Assembly (NCBI GenBank): GCA_045533555.1
Contig: JAZSHZ010000204.1
Coordinates: 1-7,399 of the forward strand
Length of the DNA: 7,399 nucleotides
Source of the DNA: SIG480 sp045533555
Lineage (GTDB): Bacteria; Bacillota; Clostridia; Oscillospirales; JAAYXM01
Reading direction: 5' to 3'
Below the pieces are notes generated by a model that was given only the letters and a program-made list of their open reading frames with translations, did not search any database and was not told the origin of the DNA. The translations under genes were made by a program, and so were the position numbers. Below, piece by piece: positions 1 through 7,399 of this stretch (position 1 is its first letter; each line of letters opens with the position of its first letter).

Positions 1-3000
1 TTGCATCATCAAACTTTCCGGGAGTTCCCTCAATCGCCTCGACGGAAACACTTTCAATGCTCCTGATATAGCGCTCACCGTTGTAAGGTTCAAAGACCGT
101 TGTGAAGAGCGTGTTCAGGTCGCGTCCCTTGCGGCGGACAAGCATATATTCAAGATGATCCATAACTGCGAGATTCTGCGGTTTTCTCGGCGGCATACCG
201 TTTGCGAGAGTTACCTCATCCGCATTCCAGTCATTGACCGCCGTGACACGGAGATGAATATTCATATTCGGGTTTCTCGAAAGCTTTCTGAAATCCTTGA
301 TATTATAATCTATCCAGAAATTGCCTGTTCCCGGCTTCTCCGCCTTATGAATATCGAAGAGCCATGAATAGCCTGTGGGATATTTGAGAAGCGTATAGTT
401 ATTTCCAACTGTTGTCCACGGGTCATTTCCGAACGGAACATCCGCACCCGCATAGGTTCCGCCGATCTGCTGCTCAAACGTAAGCGAGCTTGTCGGGTGG
501 ATATCCGTGCTTGCGTGGAAGGAATATATATGATCCTCGCCACCGCGAACCTTGAAGAAGTCGATTCCATAGGAAACATCGCTGTCATAATCGACCATAA
601 CGACCGTTCTGCGATATTCATCAGTTACCGTATAGGACGGAGTTCCGTCAACATCAAGAACCTTGACGCGCGTATCCTTTGCGTCATAATGAAGCGGAAC
701 CTGGGGGTATGCGCTTCTTATCTGACTCTGCTCATTGACGACGACCGCATTATGCGCAATCGTCGGACTCATCCACTGCGAACGGTTCGGATCGTGACCA
801 GTTGCCTCGGGATATCCGAGGTCAGTCGTCATTCCGATACCGTAGGCTTCGATTCCGAGGCTCAATACATCGTTGTTATAATGCGATGTCGCACCGCCGA
901 AGTATATCCAGAAATCTCGCTGTGTATCGCGGAATGCAGACGAACCCGTCGCCTTATGGAGCGTTCCCGCGCGGAGGACACCGAGGCCATAGCCCGTGAG
1001 CATTGAGCTCTTGTCATAGTTCCATTCGCCGTATTTTTCTATGATCGCATCGACCTCTGCCTTGAGGTTTTCGGGGTTCTTTGTCCAGATATCATAGTGA
1101 AGCGCTCCGAGATCTCCACCCTTTGCAAAGTAGAGATGCTGCGCAATTTCGACCGCTCTTTCGAAATCAATGTCACGCATATACTTGAAGCCATCTACCA
1201 TAACACTGTCGCTATCGGGAAGAAGTGCATATCCGCCAACTGTTCCGCCGTCACCGATAGCAGGTGTGCCGCGTCGGACAAGAGTTACATACGGATACGA
1301 AAGAATCATTCCCGCATATTTCGGATGCTCATAGAGACTCATTCCGTTATATTCGGTGTATCTTGCAAGCGTGTTTGCAACACCCGTGAGATTGGTTACC
1401 CAGAGACGGTTGTAGCCAAATGCTGATTCCGTTCCCTGACCGTCACGGTTGACATTATCTATAAGCGTCTGCGTTATTCCGCCGCCCGTGTTGTAGCTTG
1501 TGTTGTCAGTTTCGCTGTAGCGATATATCCAGTCGATCATCTCATCCGTTTCGGGATGGTTATCGAGGATTATTGCCGCCATAGCGCAGGAGTTCTGATG
1601 CATACCGAAGTTACCTGCACAGCTTGAATCCTTGACCGCCTCATATATCTCGCGAAGAATTCCGTCCTCGCAGTTGCGGCGGATCTTTTCGGGAGTTGAT
1701 TTATCGTTATCAAGGTTATATTTCTCTGCTTTTGCGGAGAGATAGCTGACGACCTGCGGATCATCGTATGCAGGGAAGAAGGCATCGTATGCCGATGCAA
1801 AGCTCTGGGTTATAAAGGTTTCCCAGATCGAGCCGACGATCTTGCCTCGTCTCGCTCCGCCGTCGGAGTTGTTGAAGCGCGTGAGATACGGGCGGAGATC
1901 ATAGCCGGGATATACGTCTGCAATTCTGTCGACGATGATCGCACCTGCGCGACCGTATTTCGCTTCACCCGTATACATATATGCCGATGCGAGTGTGTTG
2001 ATTGCAGTCCTGATAAGTCCCGGATTCCCCAGGCCCGATGTATCTGTCCAGACGCCGCAATGCATAATGCAGGCGACATATGTGTGGATTTCGCGTGTTC
2101 CGTTTGAATATGTTCTGCCCGTGTCATATCCCATACCCGTGTCAACGCCCCAGCGGAGTCCGTCAACTGCCTGACCTGTTCTCGGGTCCTTGTTGTATAA
2201 TGCATTCGACTCGTTATAGAGCTCGGGATAGAGAATGTTCTTCATATAGTCTACCTCGCCGTTTGTCTCAGCGACGAGCTCTGCATTTCTCTTCTCTGCA
2301 AGAGCAATCTCATAGATGCCTTGTTCATTTTTTCCAAGCTCATAGAGCTTTTCAAAATCATTTGACGGGAATTTTCTCTTGCAACTCGGGCACTTTGTCT
2401 TCCACGGGTCCGTAAGAACATCGACAACGACAGGGCCATCACCGTATTTGTCATAGAGATATTCTCCGCAGTAGCGGCAATAATAGATATCGGGATCGCT
2501 TCTGTAGCCGACGGAGAAGCCTCTCGGAAGTCCTTCGCCGGGGATCATATCATAAATCTTATCAAGATTTTCGATATATCTTTCCGCCTTCTTGACCACA
2601 CTGTCCTTCTCGGATTTTGCCCAGCTGTATTTGAGGACATTTTCCTGAGCCGCGGCTACCATTTCATCCGTGTAATAAGTTCTTCCGATCTTTCCCGCAC
2701 GAACGGAAATCATTGCTTCGCCGCTGATGCTTTTGCCGGAAAGCGTTACCGTTACAGTGATTTTTGCGCTTCCTTCCGCGCCTGCCGTAACGATTCCTTC
2801 AGCCGAAATTTTTGCGACGCTTTCGTTATCGCTTGCCCATGCGACGGATGCACCCGTCATATCGACATCCTTGCCGAGTCCCGTCACTGCGCGTGCGGAG
2901 AGAGCTTCCTCATCGCCGTCGGGAGAAAGAACGAAGCGCGCGGCATCGATCTCAACCGAAGCAAAGCCATCGGGCTCAACGGTAATATCCGCTGTTGCTT

Positions 3001-6000
3001 CAAACGGAGGTTCATTATAATATGCAATCGTTGCCGTGACCGTCGCACTGCCTTCCGCTTTCGCAGTCATGGTTCCGTCTGCGGCAAATGAAACAATGTT
3101 TTCATCGGAGCTCTTCCACGTTACCGTCATCTTGGACGGATCGAGAACTGCGCCTGACGCAAGAGTTGCATGGACGCCAAGCTTTATCTCTTCCGTGATA
3201 TAGAATATTCTTCTGTCCGTTGCGAGTGTTGCAACATTGATATCCGAGCCGTCAACCTTGATCGGAACAAGCTTTTCAAATGTCTTCTCGCCCGATTTTG
3301 CAATAAGACGTATTGAAGCTTCGCCGTTTTTAACCGCGGTTATGACGCCTGTTTCATCGACCTTCACAACATCCGCATCCGTGCTTTCATATGCAATCGA
3401 TGCAAGCTTATCATTCCCGCCATCGAGCATCTTCTGCCAATTATAAGTGTAGCCATCCGCCGTCACAAGCGCCGCATTGAGGCTTGCCTTATCGCCGACG
3501 ACGAGATTATATTCATTCTTCTCAGTTGTGATATCACTGATATCGGGAAGCTCCGCAAGTGCTCTGAAGCGAAGCTCCTTGAGCATCTGCTGGGCACCGA
3601 GAGTCGCCCTCTCGCCGGAAACGAACGTGAATTCGTGTCTGCCCTTTGTCAGATAGAGCGAACGCAGGCGAAGCGGCTCCGCAGTCTTATTGAGACCTTC
3701 ATTCCAATATTGCGCCGTTCCGATATGCAGGCCATCGCAATATATTTCGCCGTCGTGCGCGTTATAGTTGTTATACTGGCCCTGGAAAACTATCTGATAT
3801 GCACCCTCATACGGGATGTCCACCGCAATCGTCAGTGCCTGACCCGCGCTCTTTGTCGGGACGATAAAGCCTGATGTCTCGAAATTGCCTCCGACAGCGG
3901 AGCTATGCGACTTATCGGCAATGATTTCCCATCCGAATTCCTCAACCGTAACCTTGTTCGGCTTTGTCGGATGAGCATCAGTGAATCTTATCGTAAAGTC
4001 GCGGAGATCTGTTTCCGCAACCTCGACCTCGATAGGCTCGCTTGTGACCGTCGCACCGCCAAGCGTTACCTTTGCGGAAACCTTTGCATGTGCGCCGAAG
4101 ATTTCGCCGAAGATTCGGTTGCCTGCATCTATGTAAACGCCTCCGACGGGATCGGATTCTATCACCCATTCGATATCCGCACGGGAAATATCAGCGGGAT
4201 ATCCGCTCTCCATCATACCCGTGACGTTGAGTTCTTCATCGCGGAGATATCCGACCGTCGGGCACTGCCCGAGAACAACGGACGCAAGCTTTGAAGAATC
4301 GGTTATGACTACCTCCGCTACTGCGGAAGCCATATTTCCGCCGAGCGTGATATTTGCCTTTATCCGGCCATTACCCATCATCTTCGGAGTAATTGTTCCA
4401 TCCTCAGAAACCTCGACGATATCAGGCGTGAGCGAATTGTATGTAATCGTTGCACCCGTGATATCTGCAACCGTTCCGTCGCTCATATATCCCGTTGTTA
4501 TAATTTTACCTGTATTTCCGACCTCAATCTGCTTCGGTTCAGAAGCTGCATCTGCATAGAGAAGCTTCATCGCAAAGCCGCTTGTCGTGATAGTTGTCCT
4601 GCCTTCACGAGTAATACCGTTGAGCTCCATCGCCGCAACGATATCGGCACTTGCGTTCTTGCCGCCCAGAACTGCCGTGGCTCCGAGCCAGCACTGTCCG
4701 AGAGCTCCCTTTGATATCTTGAGATTCTTGAACTCACTGATTACATTTTCGTCCGTGCAGGAAAGCTTTGCCTGATCTGTTCCCCACGGCTCGCCAATCG
4801 AAATATAATGTCCGAGAGTTGTATACGGCTTAACATCAACAGTAACATCCGATCCACCGTTGATATTTCCCGAATAAGAAACCTCGACACCTGCATAGCC
4901 AACTTCACGGAAGTCAATATCATCAAAATATGCACTGCCGCTGTATCCGAGCTTACCTTCATCTCCCGATGCGGGGCGCATAACGAGTCGCGGAGTGAGA
5001 TATACATATTCAGCCGCATATTCACTCGGTGCCGCAACGGGAACAACGACCTCATACCAATCGGAATAGAGCTCGCGGAACTGCGGATGCCCTGTGAGAT
5101 TCATTGCGCGGTTTGCGCTGTATGCCTCCGCCGAAGAGCTTGTTCCCGTCGGATTTGCATATGCATAAACATCGAAGAACATATTGAATTCGGATGCTCC
5201 CGACGGTACGACATAGTCCGTCTTGAACCTAAATGTGAGCTGATAGAAGCCACCCGGTTTTACCGCAATACGATTGCCGTTGTTCTTGAAGAATATCATC
5301 GTATCCTCCGCGCCGACCTCGGGATTGAAGTCGAAGCGAAGCGCACGGTTTCCGTCTTCCTCAGTCGTGATATAGCCGCGTGAGAATACGGGAGTTCCGG
5401 GAGGTGTCGGCATATTGTCCGCACCCATCCATATCCACTCGTCAGTATCAAAATGCGGATTCAAGTGCTCTGCAAGGTTGCGACCTGCGGGAGCAACCGT
5501 GAGATTCCATACTGCCGAAGCAGAAGCACCCTCATATGTTACATCTGCTCGGATTTCGGCTGCTCCGCATGAATTTGAGGAGATGATACCATCCTCCGAA
5601 ACCGTTGCAACACCCTCATCGGAGGAGGAGTATGTGACGGTGAGCTTATCGTCATCAAGCTCATCAATCGGAATGCCGAATTCATCCGAAAGCTCGAGTG
5701 AAATCCGCTTCTCCGTGAGAAGAGGCATCGGGTCTGACTCCGTGCGGAGAGACTCTATCTCCATATCAACGTTTGCAAGCGCGCCCGGCTTTGCCGCGAG
5801 GCGGATGCCCTTAAGATGAAGCTCCTGATAGCTTCTGCCGCCCGAGACCGTGACATCCGGATTAAGCTCGAGAGAATGGTCGTCACAATAGAAAACGACA
5901 AAATAGTCGCCGCGGCGCGAAGCCTCGACCTCGGCTACCTTCGTATACCCCTTCTGCGTTTTATCCGAGAAGCTGTAGTAGCCTGCCGGCTGAATGCTCT

Positions 6001-7399
6001 TTATATGATTGTATACATCGCTTGCGCTCTGTATCGTTCCGTCATCGCGGAAGAAATAGACCGCAGGATTTATTCCATACTGAGAATAATTATTTTCAAG
6101 CGAGAGATTGTATATTCCCTTATTGGGAACCTCAAGACGGAGCGCGAGAATTGTTCCCGAGCTTGAGCCGTAGCTTGATACCGTATAGTTGAGGAGCATT
6201 TCATCGTCAGCCTTCATAATTCTGACGCCGCCCTGACTCTTCTCAAATGCCATGTCCCACGGTGCGGTTACGTCAAAGTCCATAAGACGCCACGCGGGAA
6301 CTGTCGCTGCATTTACATCAAGCGTTGAGACAGCATCTCTGTTCATAAGCCTGCCGTTCATAAAGATGCTTCCGCCACGCGTATACATTCCGTCGTTATA
6401 GAGACTGCTGTCACTCGTCTTCGGAAGCTTTGAAAGCTGCAGGCTGTCCCATCCCATGCGATACTCGCGGATAACGCCGGCGTTGCCCGGGTCATAGGGA
6501 GTAACCTTGATTGTAACCTTATCGGAGAGACCTGCGACCGTTGCGGTGATTTCAGCGCTTCCTTCCGCGAGTGCCTCCGCTTCATTTCCTTTCACCTTAA
6601 CGATGGATGAATCGGAGCTTTCAAAAGTTATTCCGTCCGTGATTTCCTTGTTCCCCGAAACAGAGTATGTTCCGCTGACGGTAAAGGTCGTCTTTCCGCC
6701 GATTTCAAGCTCCTTTTCGGAGGCGGTTATCTTTATTGCCGTAAGCTCATCCTTCGGTGCCGGAGGCTCTGCGCTCTTTCCCGTAAGAGAAAGTTCCGTA
6801 AGCGCAACACCCGCATATGAGCCGTTTCTTGCGGCATATGCTTCATTTGTTCCGACGGTGTGGAGGACAAAATAATATACTCCGTCCTCGGGTATTGTCA
6901 CGCCGTCAAAGCTTGCGCTTGCCTTCTCACCCGTATCACCTGCGTTCTTGTAGGTATCAACGGTTCCGATATAGTATTTTGCCTTCTCGGCTTCGTTACC
7001 TGATGCGTTGAGACTGTCGATATAGAGAATCGTCTTTGCCGACCCCGAAACGGAATGCGCCATCGCAGGCTTGTGTGCATCAAGTGTCGCCTGCGGAATA
7101 ATATACAGATCCACTATCGGAGAAAACTCAAAGCCATAATATGTAAGCTTTGCCGTGAGGTCTTCGCCCTTCTTCATATCGAGCGCAAAGTTTATGCAGG
7201 CATCGCCGCTTGCTCTGCGCGTTGCAAGCTGGAAATATGCGCCGTTATAGACTCCGCCCCAGCTTTCATAACCGATGCGGACATCGTCAATATAACGTGT
7301 GTCGGTGACCTCCCATTTATCGGAAGTACCTTCGATGACGTTCGCCATCCTGTAATCGGGAATACCCTCCATCCTTATAAGGCTGTCACTTCCCGTGTA
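1..7399 (-). CDS. Giant multimodular secreted polysaccharide lyase, heparinase II/III family (partial at both ends)
   Basis: One open frame covers the window: read as + strand triplets starting at base 2, none is TTA, CTA or TCA, giving 2466 codons without a stop. The protein is a modular extracellular enzyme: three jelly-roll sugar-binding-like modules, one CBM4/9-like module and about eight Ig-like repeats, followed by a heparinase II/III catalytic region (helical toroid plus beta-sandwich). Enzymes of this class cleave uronic-acid polysaccharides by beta-elimination. Family recognition rests on the Cys-pair insert with WKTKCPSC and FPSNDF, the helix YTGEAKYGRAG, the NFGMHQ motif, the DLGYP turn and AHNAVVV. 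Members of the family are usually about 600-900 residues, so most of this protein is accessory modules. The signal peptide, true start, stop and any surface anchor lie outside the window. The product class is well supported. The substrate and the PL family number are not known. Confidence 0.96.
2..995 (-). other. Heparinase II/III-like C-terminal beta-sandwich domain (PF07940 type)
   Basis: Residues about 2136-2466. It starts at YGLGVLRAGT, the usual first strand. Then follow DFWIYFGGATSHYNNDVLSL (His2173, Asp2177; the family usually has an H-x-x-x-D element here), AYGIGMTTDLGYPEATG (the known 'D-x-GY' turn), and SPTIAHNAVVVNE, whose His2216 corresponds to the His of the H-N-x-V-V-V motif. 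Later strands include YSFHASTDI, SWLFDIHKAE, MNIHLRVTAVNDW and LNTLFTTVFEPYNGERY, the last being the typical near-terminal strand. The domain caps the toroid and supplies catalytic and metal-site residues in known heparinase II structures. The window ends just after this strand, so further C-terminal modules may follow. Confidence 0.9.
1000..2680 (-). other. Heparinase II/III-type lyase, N-terminal helical (alpha/alpha) toroid
   Basis: Residues about 1574-2133. After helices with AAQENVLKYSWAKSEKD comes a Cys-pair insert, then family-typical helices: EIHTYVACIMHCGVW, ASAYMYTGEAKYGRAGAI, IADVYPGYDLRPY, then GKIVGSIWETFITQSFASAY. Candidate catalytic elements are NFGMHQNS (Asn1930, His1934) and GTESAFGYNRLW (Glu1991, Tyr1996). 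In the family, a Tyr/His pair abstracts the C5 proton and donates to the leaving group, while Asn or Glu neutralises the uronate carboxylate. The assignment of these residues to those roles is by motif and order only. Length and layout match heparinase II/III-like proteins; chondroitin or hyaluronate lyases of other families do not carry the Cys insert or the AHNAVVV motif that follows. Confidence 0.88.
2381..2479 (-). other. Zinc-ribbon-like CX2C-X25-CX2C insert in the lyase
   Basis: The four cysteines are residues 1641, 1644, 1670 and 1673, in YYCRYCGEYL and WKTKCPSCKRKFPSNDF. The spacing CX2C-X25-CX2C is that of a metal-binding knuckle. From memory of the family, the PWKxxCPxCxxxFPxNDF block recurs in heparinase II/III-like proteins of Lentisphaerota, Planctomycetota and Clostridia, so this is likely a conserved structural Zn site near the entry to the toroid and not a nucleic-acid-binding finger. 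Metal binding is inferred from the spacing. Confidence 0.75.
2699..2967 (-). other. Ig-like repeat 6 (BIG2 type), adjoining the catalytic region
   Basis: Residues about 1479-1567. It begins FASVEIDAARFVLSPDGDEE, has the core ASVAWASDNESVAKISAEG, then GAEGSAKITVTVTLSGKS and a closing GEAMISV strand. A short GKIGRTYYTDE linker leads straight into the lyase helices, so this repeat probably packs against or positions the catalytic domain. Confidence 0.86.
2975..3241 (-). other. Ig-like repeat 5 (BIG2 type)
   Basis: Residues about 1387-1475. It shows the most canonical BIG2 core in the window: MTVTWKSSDENIVSFAADG followed by TMTAKAEGSATVTATIAYY and the closing FEATADITVEP strand. It starts NVATLATDRRIFYITEE, where the first strand of the repeat is expected. 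Confidence 0.88.
3254..3541 (-). other. Ig-like repeat 4 (BIG2 type)
   Basis: Residues about 1287-1382. After a short ELPDISDITT linker it runs NEYNLVVGDKASLNAALV, then IAYESTDADVVKVDETGVI, AVKNGEASIRLIAKSG, and a closing KLVPIKVDG strand. This is a standard BIG2 pattern with an extra loop (NWQKMLDGGNDK) before the core strand. Confidence 0.8.
3566..3997 (-). other. Jelly-roll module D, CBM6/35-like
   Basis: Residues about 1135-1278. It opens FTIRFTDAHPT, then FGWEIIADKS and a GGNFETSGFI turn; the central part is ALTIAVDIPYEGAYQIVF with an aromatic loop GQYNNYNAHDG, then EIYCDGLHIGTAQYWNEG, and the closing strands LRLRSLYLTKGRHEFTF and LKELRFR. The pattern of a vxVPxxGxYxIxF strand, an xIxVDG turn and an LxxGxHxxxF strand is the one known from CBM6/35-type jelly-rolls. 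At about 144 residues it has the normal size for them. It is the most compact and best conserved of the three related modules in this protein. The ligand is unknown. Confidence 0.6.
4013..4296 (-). other. Ig-like repeat 3c (BIG2-like, divergent)
   Basis: Residues about 1035-1129. It begins LASVVLGQCPTVGYLRD, contains IEWVIESDPVGGVYIDAG as a variant of the BIG2 core, then FGAHAKVSAKVTLGGATV and a closing PIEVEVAET strand. The second half aligns by eye with repeats 3b and 6 (both with a VTLGG/VTLSG turn). Less typical than its neighbours but the layout is consistent. Confidence 0.62.
4298..4555 (-). other. Ig-like repeat 3b (BIG2 type)
   Basis: Residues about 949-1034. It begins PKQIEVGNTGKIITTG, has YMSDGTVADIT, and carries the core TYNSLTPDIVEVSEDGTI followed by GNGRIKANITLGGNMAS and a closing AEVVITD strand. 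Length and strand order fit BIG2; the usual Ser-Ser-Asp is replaced by Ser-Leu-Thr-Pro-Asp. Confidence 0.8.
4560..4894 (-). other. Divergent Ig-like / beta-sandwich unit 3a
   Basis: Residues about 836-947, directly after the CBM4/9-like module. It starts AGVEVSYSGNINGGSDV and contains YISIGEPWGTDQAKLSC, then GQCWLGATAVLGGKNAS, and ends TTITTSGFAMKLLY. It keeps the general Ig-like layout (A-strand, a C-D region with an 'ENVISEF' core, a closing A-G strand pair with LGG) but lacks the clean WxSSDxxVAxV signature. It may be a degenerate BIG2 repeat or another small beta-sandwich; I cannot assign it. Confidence 0.4.
4900..5482 (-). other. CBM4/9-like carbohydrate-binding module C
   Basis: Residues about 640-834. 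The opening RNLAEHLNPHFDTDEWIWMG follows the CBM_4_9 (PF02018) entry pattern, an N-x-x-F-(D/E) motif followed by W. Inside are NRALRFDF, then the strand VKPGGFYQLTFRFKTD, the strand EFNMFFDVYAY, a WYEVVVPV strand, and the closing YFDDIDFREV, which matches the usual yxDDVxL end of these modules. The length of about 190 residues is somewhat longer than the roughly 130-150 typical of the family. CBM4/9 modules bind soluble or amorphous glycan chains. The aromatic side chains are present, but which ones bind sugar cannot be told from sequence. Confidence 0.68.
5489..5780 (-). other. Ig-like repeat 2 (BIG2-like, longer first half)
   Basis: Residues about 541-637. The BIG2 core is clear in its second half: TYSSSDEGVATVSEDGIISS, then AAEIRADVTYEG and the closing AVWNLTVAP strand. 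The first half (RISLELSDEFGIPIDELDDD) is more acidic and longer than in the other repeats. It joins module B directly to the CBM4/9-like module C. Confidence 0.75.
5805..6300 (-). other. Jelly-roll module B, carbohydrate-binding-like
   Basis: Residues about 367-532, preceded by a linker-like stretch (about 6475-6300) that starts REYRMGWDS. The module opens with AWRLMDFDV, then a GGVRIM turn, the strand LALRLEVPNKGIYNLSL, an aromatic NNYSQYG loop, AVYFFRDDG, and later RRGDYFVVFY, ending in YQELHLKGIRL. The order W strand, GG turn, LxxxVxxxGxYxLxL, Y-rich loop, GxYxVxF, terminal LxLxxIxL mirrors modules A and D. The aromatic residues (Tyr, Phe, Trp) could provide sugar-stacking surfaces. This is a fold-level inference; it could be a divergent CBM6/35-like or an unnamed module. 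Confidence 0.5.
6500..6757 (-). other. Ig-like repeat 1 (BIG2 type)
   Basis: Residues about 215-300. It begins LTAIKITASEKELEIGGK and shows the BIG2 signature: a FESSDSSIVKV strand (usual form WxSSDxxVAxV), a Gly-Asn turn, ALAEGSAEITATVAG, and a closing KVTIKV strand. About 86 residues is the usual size for this repeat. It sits between modules A and B, where such repeats act as rigid spacers; adhesion is a possible extra role. Confidence 0.82.
6779..7399 (-). other. Jelly-roll module A, carbohydrate-binding-like (5'-truncated by window edge)
   Basis: Residues about 1-207. The segment is rich in alternating hydrophobic and aromatic residues typical of a beta-sandwich: a strand with DKWEV, then GGVYNGAYFQL, then INFALDMKKGEDLTAKLTYY, a stretch with YYIGTVDTY, and a closing pair IPEDGVYYFVLHTVG and VALTELSLTG. 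The pattern of a central hydrophobic strand plus G, a Gly-Val-Tyr strand, and a final LxxLxL strand is the one seen in CBM6/35-type modules, and it recurs in modules B and D of this protein. It ends in a short Pro-rich linker, SAEPPAPKDE, leading to the first Ig-like repeat. Sugar binding is inferred from fold and context; no specific CBM family is assigned. Confidence 0.5.

Noticed and set aside
497..1006. Plus-strand ORF of 169 codons
   Set aside because: Codon-aligned antisense shadow of the heparinase beta-sandwich, whose motifs on the minus strand are clear.
1810..2205. Minus-strand ORF of 131 codons in another frame
   Set aside because: It overlaps the lyase toroid on the same strand in a different frame and has no domain features, while the overlapping main frame has family motifs.
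2..2713. A separate, shorter lyase gene starting at a Met codon near the catalytic region (2711-2713 or 2660-2662)
   Set aside because: The frame is continuous through Ig repeat 6 into the lyase with no stop, and the Met near 2711 lies inside the last strand of the repeat.
3905..4294. Plus-strand ORF of 129 codons
   Set aside because: Antisense shadow of Ig-like repeat 3c and the start of module D; no ribosome-binding context or recognisable protein.
2699..4894. Tandem DNA repeats corresponding to the Ig-like units
   Set aside because: The units are similar only at protein level (short motifs such as SSD and AEGSA); I saw no long nucleotide repeats that would suggest recent duplication or misassembly.
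4808..5383. Plus-strand ORF of 191 codons, the longest on that strand
   Set aside because: It is exactly codon-aligned antisense to the CBM4/9-like module, its translation is Arg/Cys/Ile-rich without any domain pattern, and it exists because the real gene rarely uses codons whose complement is a stop.
5415..5819. Plus-strand ORF with Ser-rich stretches resembling a low-complexity surface protein
   Set aside because: The Ser/Ala/Val bias comes from reading the complement of BIG2 Asp/Glu/Ser codons out of frame; the same artefact appears at 2727-3020 and 6507-6875.
1..7399. RNA genes, CRISPR arrays, terminators, promoters or mobile-element ends
   Set aside because: The full length is coding sequence; no regularly spaced direct repeats, tRNA-like folds, hairpin-T tracts or terminal inverted repeats were seen.

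Overview
The whole window is one uninterrupted reading frame on the minus strand. It runs from base 7399 down to base 2 (2466 codons) with no stop, and neither the start nor the stop of the gene lies inside the window. Reading the reverse complement gives one coherent, very large modular extracellular protein. Everything else that looks like an ORF is a shadow of it. In the entries below, residues are numbered from 1 at the codon 7399-7397, which is not the true N-terminus.

Layout in protein order, from high to low coordinate: jelly-roll (carbohydrate-binding-like) module A, about 7399-6779; Ig-like repeat 1 (bacterial Ig-like group 2, BIG2 type); jelly-roll module B, about 6300-5805; Ig-like repeat 2; a CBM4/9-like module C, about 5482-4900; three consecutive Ig-like units, about 4894-4013; a third jelly-roll module D, about 3997-3566; three more BIG2 repeats, about 3541-2699. 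Then comes a heparinase II/III-type polysaccharide lyase: a helical (alpha/alpha) toroid at about 2680-1000 carrying a four-cysteine zinc-ribbon-like insert, followed by the heparinase II/III beta-sandwich domain from about 995 to the end of the window.

The likely job is cleavage of a uronic-acid-containing polysaccharide by beta-elimination outside the cell. The long N-terminal stack of Ig-like spacers and sugar-binding modules would hold the enzyme on the substrate or extend it from the cell surface. The substrate cannot be read from the sequence. The signal peptide and any surface anchor must lie outside the window.

The organism is probably an anaerobic, glycan-degrading bacterium. Giant secreted proteins with many BIG2 repeats fit a gut or rumen Clostridia-like Bacillota best, but similar lyases with the cysteine insert also occur in Lentisphaerota, Planctomycetota and relatives, so this is a weak inference. 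The standard genetic code suffices. There are no intergenic regions, RNA genes, mobile elements, CRISPR arrays or regulatory sites to report.
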